Shown in pieces: positions 47,645-56,995 of a stretch of 64,000 nt of DNA (position 1 is its first letter; each line of letters starts with the position of its first letter). The stretch covers positions 668,542 through 732,541 of the forward strand of contig NZ_QAIG01000005.1 in the NCBI RefSeq assembly GCF_003060885.1, read 5' to 3'. The DNA comes from Pseudomonas sp. HMWF032. GTDB taxonomy: Bacteria; Pseudomonadota; Gammaproteobacteria; Pseudomonadales; Pseudomonadaceae. Under the pieces are notes generated by a model. The model worked only from the letters and a program-made list of their open reading frames with translations, had not been told where the DNA came from and searched no databases. The position numbers were made by a program, and so were the translations under genes.

Positions 47645-48982
47645 CTAGTCGATGCCGAGTTTCTTTAAGCGGTAGCGCATCGAGCGAAAGCTCAGGCCCA
47701 GGCGCTGTGCGGCGGCTGTGCGGTTCCAGCGGGTTTCTTCCAGGGCTTGCATGATCAGTTTGCGTTCGATGGCTTCTAGGTAGTCTTCCAGATTGTCGAT
47801 CTGCGCGAGGTTGGCGCCGCCGTTTTCGCTGATCGGCACGCTGTCGGCTAGGCGCAGGTCGCTGGCGGTGATGCGATCGTCTTCACACAGGGTGTAGGCG
47901 CGTTCGAGCATGTTCTCCAGTTCGCGCACGTTACCGGGGAAGCGGTAGCTCTTGAGTTTCTCCAGTGCGTCGTCGTCGAGTTTGGCCGGACTAAGGCCGG
48001 TGCTGTCTGCCAGGCGCTTGAGCATGATGTCGGCCAGCAGGGCGATGTCTTCGCGACGTTCGCGCAAGGCAGGCACGCGCAGTTCGATCACGTTGAGGCG
48101 ATAGTACAAATCCTGGCGGAAGCGCCCGGCCGCGACTTCACCGGCCAGGTCCTTGTGGGTGGCGCAGAGGATGCGCACATCGACGATCAGTTCCTGTTGG
48201 CCGCCGACTGCACGCACGGCTTTTTCCTGAATCGCGCGTAGCAGCTTGACCTGCATCGGTAGCGGCAGGTCGGCGACTTCATCGAGGAACAGCGTGCCCC
48301 CGTTGGCCGCCTGAAACAGGCCCTGTTTGTCCTCAATGGCGCCGGTGAAGCTGCCTTTCTTGTGGCCGAAGAACTCGCTTTCCATCAGCTCGGTGGGGAT
48401 GGCGCCGCAGTTGACCGGGATGAAGGGTTGTTCGCCGCGTGAGCCTTGCTCATGGATCAGGCGAGCAACCAGTTCCTTGCCACTGCCGGATTCGCCGCTG
48501 ATATACACCGGCGCCTGGCTGCGGGCGAGTTTGAGAATTTGCTTGCGCATGGCCTTCATCGGCGGTGAGTCGCCGAGCAGGCGGCTGTCCACTGGCAGTT
48601 CTTCACCATCGGCAGTGCGCAGGCGCAAGGCTGCAGCCACCAGTTCGCGCAGGCGACCGAGGTCTACGGGCTTGGTCAGAAAGTCGAATGCGCCAGCTTT
48701 CAACGCGTTGATCGCGGTGTCCAGGCTGCCGTAAGCGGTGATCATCGCCACGGGTACTTGCGGGTGGCGCTGAAGGATGTGCTGTACCAGCTCCAAGCCT
48801 GTGCCGTCCGGCAGGCGCATGTCGGTCAGGCACAGGTCGAAGGGTTCCTTGGCCAGCCATTCGCGGGCTTCCTTGACGTTGCGCGCGCTGCGGGTGTCGA
48901 GTTTCATGCGCCCCAGGGTGATTTCCAGCAATTCACGAATATCGGGTTCGTCATCGACGATCAGGGCTCTCTGGCGGGTCAT
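47645..48982 (-). CDS. pilR: Two-component response regulator PilR (NtrC family)
   Basis: 445 residues. Receiver domain with phosphorylation site D54 and partner residues D10, D11 and K104; sigma-54 AAA+ domain with Walker A GESGSGKE near 163-170 and the sigma-54 contact loop written GSFTGA at 210-215; C-terminal HTH (RTAAAQRLGLSFRSMRYRL). PilR activates pilA through sigma-54. It overlaps nothing but lies two bases from pilS, forming one operon. pilA itself is not in this window. Confidence 0.96.
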   Translation of the reverse strand: MTRQRALIVDDEPDIRELLEITLGRMKLDTRSARNVKEAREWLAKEPFDLCLTDMRLPDGTGLELVQHILQRHPQVPVAMITAYGSLDTAINALKAGAFDFLTKPVDLGRLRELVAAALRLRTADGEELPVDSRLLGDSPPMKAMRKQILKLARSQAPVYISGESGSGKELVARLIHEQGSRGEQPFIPVNCGAIPTELMESEFFGHKKGSFTGAIEDKQGLFQAANGGTLFLDEVADLPLPMQVKLLRAIQEKAVRAVGGQQELIVDVRILCATHKDLAGEVAAGRFRQDLYYRLNVIELRVPALRERREDIALLADIMLKRLADSTGLSPAKLDDDALEKLKSYRFPGNVRELENMLERAYTLCEDDRITASDLRLADSVPISENGGANLAQIDNLEDYLEAIERKLIMQALEETRWNRTAAAQRLGLSFRSMRYRLKKLGID

Positions 48983-48984
48983 GG

Positions 48985-50574
48985 TCAGCTCAGTTTGCGC
49001 GGGTGGGCGAAGGTGATACGCAGGCAGCTGCCGCCACCTTCGCGCAGTTTATAGTCGAGGCGTGCCTGGTTGCTTTCGCACAGTTCACGGGAAATATACA
49101 AGCCCAGCCCTGTGCCTTTGTTTTCCGTGGTGTAGAAGGGCTCAAACAGATGGTGCAGCTGCTCTTCGGATACGCCCGGGCCGTCGTCGAGCAATTCGAG
49201 CACCGGCAGTTCGCTGTCCGGGTCGCGGAAGAGTTTCAGCCAGACCTGCCCGAGTTTGTGCTTCTGTGCGCTGTAGCGCAGGCCGTTTTCCACCAGGTTG
49301 CTTAACACCTGGTTCAGTTGGTGCGGGTCCATGCGGGTCTGGATGCTGCCGCCGCTGGTTTCCAGGTGCAGAATCTGATTGGGCGCAGCACTGTTGCGGA
49401 ACTCGCTGGCGAAGCGGTGCAGCCAGTATTTCAGGTCCAGCAGTTGTGGTTCTGCGTGGCGCCGTCGCGACAGTTGCAGAACGTTTTCGATCACCAGGTT
49501 CATGCGGCGCGAGTGGTCCTGAATGATCTGCGCCAGGCGCAGGTCCGGCCCCTCCAGTTCTTCCGACTCCTGCAGCAGCTGCGCTGCGTGGCTGATGGCG
49601 CCCAGTGGGTTGCGAATCTCGTGGGCGATACCGGCTGTCAGGCGACCCAGGGAGGCCAGCTTGAGCTGTTGTGCCTGTTGCGCAATCTGCGAGATGTCAT
49701 CGAGAAAAATCAGGGTGTGTTTGTGCGGGCCGCGCTGCAGGGCAATAAAGCTCGGCTGCAGGACGCGACCGTCGGGTGCAGCCTGCAGGCTGGCCGGCCG
49801 CAGACTGGGGTTGTGCAGCCATTGCTGCATGCGTTTGATCAATTCGGGGCAGTGCGGATCGAGGATCTTGCCGGTCAGGTCAGCATGTCCCAGCAGGTGA
49901 TTGGCCCCCTGATTGGCCAGTAGTACGCGGTGCAATTCATCGAGTACCAGAATGCCGGTGCGCATGCGCTGAAGGATAAGGGCGTTCAGCGCCTCCAGGT
50001 TGGCCACGTCGGCAGCGCGTTGCTCGGCGAGGCTTTCGCTGACGTGTAAGCGACGGGTCAGCCCCTGAACAAACAGGGCTGCGGCGAAGCACAGGGCGCC
50101 AAAAGCTCCGACCTGAACATATTGTGTGGCGGCAGCCGGACGGCTGAGGCTGAGGTAGAAGGTCAGATAAATCATGCCGATGGCGGCGATGGCGGCAATC
50201 AGCAGGCCGATACGACCGCGCAGCAGGATGTTGGCAATAGCCACCGCAACGATCAGCAGGTTGCCGATGCCGCTGGGCGTGCCGCCCCCGGCGTAGAAGA
50301 GCCCGGAGAGCAGAATGACGTCGACCAGTGCCAGGCTGAAAACTTGCGCCAGACGCTTCGGGCGGCGCACGGTGGCAGTGATGAGGATATTAAGGCCGAG
50401 ATACAGCCAGCTGCCGTTATGAAAAAGCTGCGGATGGGCCATTTCCAGCAGTTCGGTATGCAGGTCACTGGAAACCAGCAAGACCAGTGTTGCGCCGATG
50501 ATCAGTCGGTAGAGGTGATAAAGACGCAGTATGCGCCAGCTTTGCTCTCCGCTCAGGGCGAAGTCAGTGCCCAT
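48985..50574 (-). CDS. pilS: Sensor histidine kinase PilS
   Basis: 529 residues: six transmembrane helices in the first ~180, a PAS-like region at about 200-300, HisKA with H318 (AHEIRNPLG), and a kinase domain with NLVENGLRYS, DDGPGV and GTGLGLYI. PilS senses pilin in the inner membrane and controls PilR. It is preceded by a small zinc-motif gene whose end overlaps its start by 11 bases. Confidence 0.95.
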   Translation of the reverse strand: MGTDFALSGEQSWRILRLYHLYRLIIGATLVLLVSSDLHTELLEMAHPQLFHNGSWLYLGLNILITATVRRPKRLAQVFSLALVDVILLSGLFYAGGGTPSGIGNLLIVAVAIANILLRGRIGLLIAAIAAIGMIYLTFYLSLSRPAAATQYVQVGAFGALCFAAALFVQGLTRRLHVSESLAEQRAADVANLEALNALILQRMRTGILVLDELHRVLLANQGANHLLGHADLTGKILDPHCPELIKRMQQWLHNPSLRPASLQAAPDGRVLQPSFIALQRGPHKHTLIFLDDISQIAQQAQQLKLASLGRLTAGIAHEIRNPLGAISHAAQLLQESEELEGPDLRLAQIIQDHSRRMNLVIENVLQLSRRRHAEPQLLDLKYWLHRFASEFRNSAAPNQILHLETSGGSIQTRMDPHQLNQVLSNLVENGLRYSAQKHKLGQVWLKLFRDPDSELPVLELLDDGPGVSEEQLHHLFEPFYTTENKGTGLGLYISRELCESNQARLDYKLREGGGSCLRITFAHPRKLS

Positions 50575-50809
50575 TGTTACGCGGGCCTTGTTCGAGGTGG
50601 GCTTGGCTGCAGAACCAGTGTTCGCCTGAGGCTAGCGCATGCTCGCGCGGAACGTGTACGTCGCAATGCTGGCAGCGCACCATCGGTGCGGCTTGCGACG
50701 GCGACGGCGACGGCGTGGGGCGCGTGCTTTTCGGTCGGTTGAAGCGGCGCCACAGCCAGACAGCGGCGGCAATGATGGCAATCCAGATCAGCAAGCGAAA
50801 CAGGCCCAT
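50564..50809 (-). CDS. PP0621 family small membrane-anchored zinc-motif protein
   Basis: 81 residues: an N-terminal transmembrane helix (LFRLLIWIAIIAAAVWLW), a proline/serine linker with PTPSPSPSQAAP, and a C-terminal C-x2-C plus FCS motif (VRCQHCDVHVPREHA, HWFCSQAH) that would bind one metal. This looks like the PP0621 family of pseudomonads. Its overlap with pilS suggests co-transcription and coupling, so it could influence PilS levels (inference). Function unknown. Confidence 0.83.
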   Translation of the reverse strand: MGLFRLLIWIAIIAAAVWLWRRFNRPKSTRPTPSPSPSQAAPMVRCQHCDVHVPREHALASGEHWFCSQAHLEQGPRNNGH

Positions 50810-50943
50810 GGTGCTCTCTTTTTATCGGTTGGCGGCAGTTTAGCTAAGCCGTCTGCGTGCGCCCAGCCCTGTGAGGGCAAGCCTGGCATTGGGACGGCAG
50901 CCGCCGCTGTATGAGGTGTTTGTTCGCGCGAGAATGGCCTAAC

Positions 50944-50969
50944 AAAAAGGGAGGCCGTTGGCCTCCCTT
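50944..50969 (-). terminator. Rho-independent terminator of bamD
   Basis: AAGGGAGGCC / GGCCTCCCTT with a GTT loop; on the minus strand it is followed by TTT runs, in the right place after bamD. Confidence 0.88.
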
Positions 50970-50987
50970 ACTGAATGATGCCTGTGC

Positions 50988-51971
50988 TCAGTCGAACAGG
51001 CCAAAGGTCAGGTAGCTGAACCAGGAACGACTTGGTTCTTCCTCTTGGGTGCCGGCCTTGAGTTCATCGGGAATCTGTTCTTCAGCATCTTCATACTGGC
51101 GAATCACATCCTGGCTGGCGCGAGTTTCGCCCGGTGGCAGTGGTGTATCGGTTTCGATCAGGCCCAGCGTTGCCTTGGCCAGCCAGGAGCGGCTGTCGGC
51201 TTCTTCTTCGCGCGGGACAAACTGGCCGTCAACCAGGCTCGGATGGTCTGGGTAGTTCAGTTTGAGTGTTTCCAGGCTGGTGGCCGCCAGATCATCCAGG
51301 GTCAGGCGCTGGTAGGCTTCTGTCATGACCGCGAGGCCGTCGCCTACGGCTGGCGTCTCCTGGAAGTTTTCTACCACGTAACGGCCGCGGTTGGCGGCAG
51401 CCACGTAAGCATTGCGGGTCAGGTAATAGTGCGCCACGTGAATCTCATAGGCTGCCAGCAGGTTGCGCAGGTAAATCATGCGCTGCTTGGCATCTGGTGC
51501 GTAACGACTGGTGGGGTAGCGGCTGGTGAGCTGGGCGAATTCGTTGTAAGAGTCGCGTGCAGCGCCCGGGTCGCGCTTGGTCATGTCCAGCGGCACGAAG
51601 CGGGCAATCAGGCCGCGATCTTGGTCAAACGATGCGAGCCCCTTGAGGTAATAGGCGTAGTCAACGTTGGCGTGCTGTGGGTGTAGGCGGATAAATCGGT
51701 CGGCTGCGGATTTGGCAGCTTCTGGCTCGACGTTCTTGTAGTAGGCGTAGATCAGCTCCAACTGCGCTTGTTCGGCATAGCGACCAAACGGGTAGCGTGA
51801 TTCCAGCGCCTTGAGCTTGGCGACTGCGCTGGTGTAGCTACTATTATCCAGGTCGGCTTGTGCCTGCTGGTAGAGTTCGGTCTCGCTCAGGTTTTCATCA
51901 ACCACCTCTTTGGATGAGCAGGCGGCGGTGAGGGCGAGGATTGCGATCAGCAGCAGGTGTTTCACTTGCAT
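50988..51971 (-). CDS. bamD: Outer membrane assembly lipoprotein BamD (ComL)
   Basis: 327 residues. Lipoprotein signal [18 protein letters not shown] with lipidated C18, then TPR-like repeats typical of BamD ([19 protein letters not shown] and [19 protein letters not shown]). It is an essential part of the BAM complex that inserts beta-barrel proteins. The start 51971 is used because the longer in-frame start would put 13 residues before the signal. It is divergent from rluD and ends at a terminator. Confidence 0.95.
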   Translation of the reverse strand: MQVKHLLLIAILALTAACSSKEVVDENLSETELYQQAQADLDNSSYTSAVAKLKALESRYPFGRYAEQAQLELIYAYYKNVEPEAAKSAADRFIRLHPQHANVDYAYYLKGLASFDQDRGLIARFVPLDMTKRDPGAARDSYNEFAQLTSRYPTSRYAPDAKQRMIYLRNLLAAYEIHVAHYYLTRNAYVAAANRGRYVVENFQETPAVGDGLAVMTEAYQRLTLDDLAATSLETLKLNYPDHPSLVDGQFVPREEEADSRSWLAKATLGLIETDTPLPPGETRASQDVIRQYEDAEEQIPDELKAGTQEEEPSRSWFSYLTFGLFD

Positions 51972-52129
51972 GGCGGCTTGCGTCCCTGTGACGGCGGCTG
52001 TCTTGAGCAAAGCCGTCCTGTTATGATGAGCGCCCCCGGTATCCCTGGGGCAAAGACGCCGTATTTAACCACAAGCGTGTAGCCGAAACCAAAGGCTAGA
52101 CCTCTCTGAACTCCCCTCTGTTGCCGAGC

Positions 52130-53104
52130 ATGTCCTCTATTAATAAGCAGATCATTGAACTGAACGCCGAGGTGCCCTACGAAATGGGCGGTCAACGCCT
52201 CGACCAAGTCGCCGCACTCCTGTTTGCCGAGCACTCGCGTTCGCGTCTGTCTGCCTGGATTAAAGAGGGGCTGCTGACGGTTGACGGAGCTGTATTGCGT
52301 CCGCGCGATATTGTCCATGGCGGCGCGCAACTGCTACTCAAGGCTGAGCAGGAGGCTCAGGGTGAGTGGGTTGCCCAGGATATCGCGCTGAATATCGTCT
52401 ACGAAGACGAGCAGATTCTGGTGATCGACAAGCCCGCAGGCTTGGTCGTGCACCCGGCTGCTGGCCATGCGGATGGCACCTTGCTGAATGCCTTGCTGCA
52501 TCATGTGCCTGACATTATCAACGTGCCGCGCGCAGGTATCGTGCATCGGTTGGACAAGGACACTACCGGTCTGATGGTGGTGGCCAAGACCATCGAAGCG
52601 CAAACCCGCCTCGTCGATCAGTTGCAGAAGCGTAGCGTCAGCCGTATCTACGAGTGCATTGTGATTGGCGTGATTACCTCGGGCGGTAAGATCAATGCCC
52701 CGATTGGGCGTAGTTCTTCACAGCGTCAGCGCATGGCTGTCAGCGATGGCGGTAAGCCTGCGGTCAGTCACTACCGGGTGCTGGAGCGTTTTCGTTCGCA
52801 CACGCACACGCGGGTCAAGCTGGAAACGGGGCGCACTCACCAGATTCGTGTGCACATGAGTCATATCGGCTATCCCCTGGTGGGCGACCCGGTGTATGGC
52901 GGCCGTTTTCGGATTCCGCCGGCAGCCAACCCGAGCATGGTGCAGACCCTCAAGGAATTTCCACGTCAGGCCTTGCATGCACGCTTTCTGGAGTTAGATC
53001 ATCCGCTCACGGGGCAGCGCATGAAATGGCAGTCGCCATTGCCGGATGATTTTGTCTGGTTGCTGACGCTGCTGCGTCAGGATCGCGAGGCCTTTATCGG
53101 CTAA
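52130..53104 (+). CDS. rluD: 23S rRNA pseudouridine synthase RluD
   Basis: 324 residues. N-terminal S4 RNA-binding domain (GQRLDQVAALLFAEHSRSRL) and the catalytic RluA-type domain with D142 in HRLDKDTTGLMV, plus the KLETGRTHQIRVHMSHIG block. It makes pseudouridines 1911, 1915 and 1917 in helix 69 of 23S rRNA. It precedes pgeF by 32 bases, a common pairing. Confidence 0.95.
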   Translation: MSSINKQIIELNAEVPYEMGGQRLDQVAALLFAEHSRSRLSAWIKEGLLTVDGAVLRPRDIVHGGAQLLLKAEQEAQGEWVAQDIALNIVYEDEQILVIDKPAGLVVHPAAGHADGTLLNALLHHVPDIINVPRAGIVHRLDKDTTGLMVVAKTIEAQTRLVDQLQKRSVSRIYECIVIGVITSGGKINAPIGRSSSQRQRMAVSDGGKPAVSHYRVLERFRSHTHTRVKLETGRTHQIRVHMSHIGYPLVGDPVYGGRFRIPPAANPSMVQTLKEFPRQALHARFLELDHPLTGQRMKWQSPLPDDFVWLLTLLRQDREAFIG

Positions 53105-53136
53105 CAAGGGTTGGGTAACAGGAGTTAGGTGACGGG

Positions 53137-53862
53137 ATGCACGACTGGCTGACACCACAATGGCCTGCTCCGGCAAGGGTAAAAACCTGTGTAACCACGC
53201 GTTCAGGTGGCGTTAGTCTGGCGCCCTATGACAGTTGCAATCTGGGCGAGCATGTCGGCGATCAGCCGGCAGCTGTGCTCAAGAATCGCCAGCGTCTGGT
53301 CAGCCTGCTTGGCTGCAAGCCCTCTTGGTTGCAGCAGGTTCATGGTGTTGCAGTGGTTGAAGCCAATCCTCAGGTGGTACCTGAGGCTGATGCCAGTTGG
53401 GCCAGCAAACCTGGCATTGCCTGCGCGGTGATGACTGCCGACTGCCTGCCTGTGCTGTTCTGTAATCGTGCTGGTACGCGTGTCGCCGCCGCCCATGCCG
53501 GCTGGCGAGGTTTGGCCAATGGCGTGCTGGAAGCCACACTCGACAGTTTGGCGGTGCCGGCTGACCAGGTGTTGGTCTGGCTTGGGCCGGCAATTGGTCC
53601 GCAAGCCTTTGAGGTGGGCGGGGAGGTGCGTGACGCGTTTCTTGCTCAGCATGCACGTGCCGCCGAGGCCTTCATGCCCAGCGTCAATCCGGGAAAATTT
53701 CTCGCAGACATCTATCAGCTGGCACGTATACGCTTGTCCGCACGTGGTGTGGAGGCGGTGTATGGCGGTGATTTCTGCACGGTCAATGACCCGCGATTCT
53801 TCTCCTACCGCCGTGCTGCGCAGACCGGGCGTTTCGCCAGCCTGATCTGGTTGGTCAACTGA
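53137..53862 (+). CDS. pgeF: Peptidoglycan editing factor PgeF / YfiH family (purine nucleoside phosphorylase-like laccase fold)
   Basis: 241 residues. The metal-ligand features of the family are visible: C103 in MTADCLPVLFC and H120 in AAAHAGWRG, and QQVHGV for the first histidine. Known members prevent misincorporation of serine into peptidoglycan precursors, and also show adenosine deaminase and phosphorylase activity. CAGGAGTTAGGTGACGGG precedes the ATG. It lies between rluD and clpB in the usual order. Confidence 0.93.
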   Translation: MHDWLTPQWPAPARVKTCVTTRSGGVSLAPYDSCNLGEHVGDQPAAVLKNRQRLVSLLGCKPSWLQQVHGVAVVEANPQVVPEADASWASKPGIACAVMTADCLPVLFCNRAGTRVAAAHAGWRGLANGVLEATLDSLAVPADQVLVWLGPAIGPQAFEVGGEVRDAFLAQHARAAEAFMPSVNPGKFLADIYQLARIRLSARGVEAVYGGDFCTVNDPRFFSYRRAAQTGRFASLIWLVN

Positions 53863-53910
53863 GTCAGCTCCGTTACAAGACGGCAGCTGACCCAGGTCAA
53901 CATTACGCTG

Positions 53911-53939
53911 CTTGAAACCCGCACAATCGACCTCATCTA
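53911..53939 (+). promoter_or_regulatory. Sigma-32 (heat shock) promoter of clpB
   Basis: CTTGAAA (53911-53917), a 13-base spacer, then CCTCATCTA matches the sigma-32 consensus CTTGAAA-N13/14-CCCATNT closely. It is 76 bases before the clpB start. Confidence 0.85.
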
Positions 53940-54014
53940 CTCTTCATCCGCAGGTTTTCTGTTTGGGTGCGTTTCAGTGCGCCGGCCTGCCATCACCACG
54001 AGGGTTGATTGTTT

Positions 54015-56579
54015 ATGCGTATTGATCGTTTAACCAGCAAGTTGCAGCTCGCGCTCTCCGACGCGCAGTCCCTGGCCGTTGGCCTGGATCATTCGGCCAT
54101 TGAGCCGCTACACCTGATGCAGGCCCTGCTGGAACAGCAGGGCGGCTCGATCAAACCGCTGCTGATGCAGGTTGGTTTTGATGTCAACAATCTGCGCCAG
54201 GCGTTGAGCAAGGAGCTCGATCAGCTCGGCAAAATCCAGAATCCATCCGGCGACGTCAATCTGTCGCAGGATTTGGCGCGCCTGCTTAACCAGGCCGACC
54301 GCCTGTCGCAACAGAAGGGCGACCAATTTATTTCCAGCGAGCTGGTGTTGCTGGCGGCCATGGACGAAAACACCAAGCTGGGCAGGCTGCTGCTCGGCCA
54401 GGGTGTCAGCCGTAAGGCTTTGGAAAATGCCATCGCCAACCTGCGTGGCGGCGATGCGGTCAATGACCCGAACGTCGAGGAAAATCGCCAGGCGCTGGAT
54501 AAGTACACCGTCGACCTGACCAAGCGCGCTGAAGAGGGCAAGCTCGATCCGGTGATTGGCCGCGACGACGAAATCCGCCGCACCATTCAGGTGTTGCAGC
54601 GCCGAACCAAGAACAACCCCGTGCTGATTGGCGAGCCGGGCGTGGGCAAGACGGCGATTGCCGAAGGCCTGGCCCAGCGTATCGTCAACGGCGAAGTGCC
54701 GGATGGCCTGAAAGACAAGCGCCTGTTGTCGCTGGACATGGGGGCGCTGATCGCGGGGGCCAAGTTCCGTGGTGAGTTTGAGGAACGGCTGAAGGCGGTG
54801 CTCAATGAGCTGAGCAAGCAGGAAGGGCGGATCATCCTGTTTATCGACGAGCTGCACACCATGGTCGGCGCCGGCAAAGGCGAAGGTTCGATGGACGCCG
54901 GCAATATGCTCAAGCCGTCGTTGGCGCGTGGTGAGTTGCACTGCGTCGGGGCCACTACGCTCAACGAGTATCGTCAGTACATCGAGAAAGACGCGGCCTT
55001 GGAGCGACGCTTCCAGAAAGTGCTGGTCGATGAACCGAGCGAAGAGGACACCATCGCCATTCTGCGTGGCCTGAAAGAACGCTACGAGGTGCATCACAAG
55101 GTGGCGATTACCGATGGTGCAATCATTGCAGCGGCCAAGCTGTCGCACCGCTATATCACCGATCGTCAGCTGCCAGACAAGGCCATCGACCTGATTGATG
55201 AAGCGGCTAGCCGCATTCGCATGGAGATCGACTCCAAGCCGGAGGTGCTTGATCGCCTTGAGCGTCGTTTGATTCAGCTCAAGGTGGAAGCTCAGGCGCT
55301 GAAGAAGGAAGACGATGAGGCTGCAATCAAGCGGCTGGCCAAGCTCAACGAAGACATTGCCCGTCTGGAGCGTGAGTACGCCGATCTGGAGGATATCTGG
55401 AAGTCGGAAAAGGCTGAGGTGCAGGGTTCGGCGCAGATCCAGCAAAAAATCGAGCAGGCACGCCAGGAGTTGGAGTCGGCGCGGCGTAAGGGTGATCTCA
55501 GTCGTATGGCGGAATTGCAGTACGGCATTATCCCGGACCTGGAGCGCAGCCTGCAGATGGTCGATCAGCATGGCAAAAGCGAGAACCAGCTGCTGCGTAG
55601 CAAAGTCACCGAGGAAGAAATCGCCGAGGTGGTGTCGAAGTGGACCGGTATTCCGGTGAGCAAGATGCTCGAAGGCGAGCGCGACAAACTGTTGAAGATG
55701 GAAGGTTTGCTGCATCAGCGGGTGATTGGCCAAGACGAGGCCGTGGTGGCTGTGGCCAACGCCGTGCGGCGTTCCCGTGCCGGGTTGTCGGATCCGAATC
55801 GGCCGAGTGGTTCGTTCCTCTTTCTTGGCCCTACCGGGGTCGGCAAGACCGAGCTGTGCAAAGCGCTGGCCGAGTTCCTCTTCGACACTGAAGAGGCGCT
55901 GGTGCGCATCGACATGTCCGAATTCATGGAGAAACACTCCGTGGCCCGGCTGATCGGTGCACCACCGGGCTATGTCGGCTATGAAGAGGGCGGTTATCTG
56001 ACCGAGGCGGTGCGTCGCAAGCCTTATTCGGTGATCCTGCTGGATGAGGTGGAGAAGGCTCATCCGGATGTATTCAACGTGCTGCTGCAGGTGCTCGAAG
56101 ACGGTCGGCTGACCGATAGCCATGGCCGCACAGTAGACTTCAAAAACACCGTCGTAGTGATGACCTCCAACCTGGGGTCCGCGCAGATTCAGGAGCTGGT
56201 TGGCGATCGCGAGGCCCAGCGTGCTGCCGTGATGGATGCGGTAGGTACGCATTTCCGTCCGGAGTTCATTAACCGGATTGATGAAGTGGTGATCTTCGAG
56301 CCACTGGCCCGTGATCAGATTGCCGGTATTGCGCAGATTCAGTTGGGGCGCTTGCGTCAGCGTTTGGCTGAGCGTGAGTTGAGCCTGGAGCTGTCTGACG
56401 CAGCGCTGGATAAACTGATCGCTGTTGGCTATGACCCGGTCTACGGCGCGCGGCCTCTCAAGCGAGCAGTGCAGCGTTGGATCGAAAACCCGCTGGCGCA
56501 GTTGATTCTGTCGGGCGCATTTGTCCCGGGTAGTCGGATTATCGGGCGTGTTGAAGCTGACGAGATTGTGTTCAGCTAA
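54015..56579 (+). CDS. clpB: Disaggregase ClpB
   Basis: 854 residues, the pseudomonad length. N-domain to about 145, AAA-1 with [13 protein letters not shown], a middle coiled-coil (rich in E/K/R, about 410-530) that marks ClpB among Clp ATPases, and AAA-2 with [14 protein letters not shown]. With DnaK/J/E it rescues aggregated proteins after heat. The start [11 protein letters not shown] is used; the TTG two codons upstream is not needed. Heat-shock promoter and strong terminator frame it. Confidence 0.97.
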   Translation: MRIDRLTSKLQLALSDAQSLAVGLDHSAIEPLHLMQALLEQQGGSIKPLLMQVGFDVNNLRQALSKELDQLGKIQNPSGDVNLSQDLARLLNQADRLSQQKGDQFISSELVLLAAMDENTKLGRLLLGQGVSRKALENAIANLRGGDAVNDPNVEENRQALDKYTVDLTKRAEEGKLDPVIGRDDEIRRTIQVLQRRTKNNPVLIGEPGVGKTAIAEGLAQRIVNGEVPDGLKDKRLLSLDMGALIAGAKFRGEFEERLKAVLNELSKQEGRIILFIDELHTMVGAGKGEGSMDAGNMLKPSLARGELHCVGATTLNEYRQYIEKDAALERRFQKVLVDEPSEEDTIAILRGLKERYEVHHKVAITDGAIIAAAKLSHRYITDRQLPDKAIDLIDEAASRIRMEIDSKPEVLDRLERRLIQLKVEAQALKKEDDEAAIKRLAKLNEDIARLEREYADLEDIWKSEKAEVQGSAQIQQKIEQARQELESARRKGDLSRMAELQYGIIPDLERSLQMVDQHGKSENQLLRSKVTEEEIAEVVSKWTGIPVSKMLEGERDKLLKMEGLLHQRVIGQDEAVVAVANAVRRSRAGLSDPNRPSGSFLFLGPTGVGKTELCKALAEFLFDTEEALVRIDMSEFMEKHSVARLIGAPPGYVGYEEGGYLTEAVRRKPYSVILLDEVEKAHPDVFNVLLQVLEDGRLTDSHGRTVDFKNTVVVMTSNLGSAQIQELVGDREAQRAAVMDAVGTHFRPEFINRIDEVVIFEPLARDQIAGIAQIQLGRLRQRLAERELSLELSDAALDKLIAVGYDPVYGARPLKRAVQRWIENPLAQLILSGAFVPGSRIIGRVEADEIVFS

Positions 56580-56602
56580 ATCATAGTCAGATCGTCATCG
56601 GC

Positions 56603-56640
56603 AAACACCCCGGATCAGTAAGCTGGCCGGGGTGTTTTTT
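56603..56640 (+). terminator. Rho-independent terminator of clpB
   Basis: AAACACCCCGG / CCGGGGTGTTT with a 13-base loop, followed by TTT. It lies between convergent clpB and the PilZ gene. Confidence 0.88.
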
Positions 56641-56650
56641 ATTGGCTGTT

Positions 56651-56986
56651 TCACACGTGCCTGAGCAGAATTTCCAGCGCGGCGGCTTGATCATCGGCCA
56701 GGTCGATGATGTGAAAGCCTGCCCAGCAGTGCTGGCCATCTGCGCCGGGGCGACTCCATAGGCAGTCAGCGCCGAGGGTGATTTCGCAAACGCCCTCAAT
56801 AACCTGTTCGCTGACTAGGCGGCATTCCACCAGTTCGTCTGCCGTCAGCGGGGTATCGCTGAACAGCATAAAGCCATCGGCAGACAGGTCTACGACACGC
56901 CCCAGGCGCTGGCCCGAGTGCAAATCGAAAACCTCCAGCTGCACTTCGGCGCTATGCCGGCTGTGCAGGCGACGTTCGTCATCCAT
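56651..56986 (-). CDS. PilZ-domain c-di-GMP binding protein
   Basis: 111 residues, a single PilZ domain: R6-x3-R10 (RRLHSRHS) and D33-L-S-A-D-G38 are the c-di-GMP contacts. It begins nine bases after the end of the DUF1631 gene on the same strand, so the pair is an operon. The target is unknown; the DUF1631 partner is the obvious candidate. It is distinct from MapZ at 13552. Confidence 0.9.
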   Translation of the reverse strand: MDDERRLHSRHSAEVQLEVFDLHSGQRLGRVVDLSADGFMLFSDTPLTADELVECRLVSEQVIEGVCEITLGADCLWSRPGADGQHCWAGFHIIDLADDQAAALEILLRHV

Positions 56987-56995
56987 ACGACTTCC

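Noticed and set aside
54108..56252. 714-codon open frame antisense to clpB
   Set aside because: Same reason: clpB on the plus strand is full length and well conserved; the antisense frame lacks any recognisable domain.
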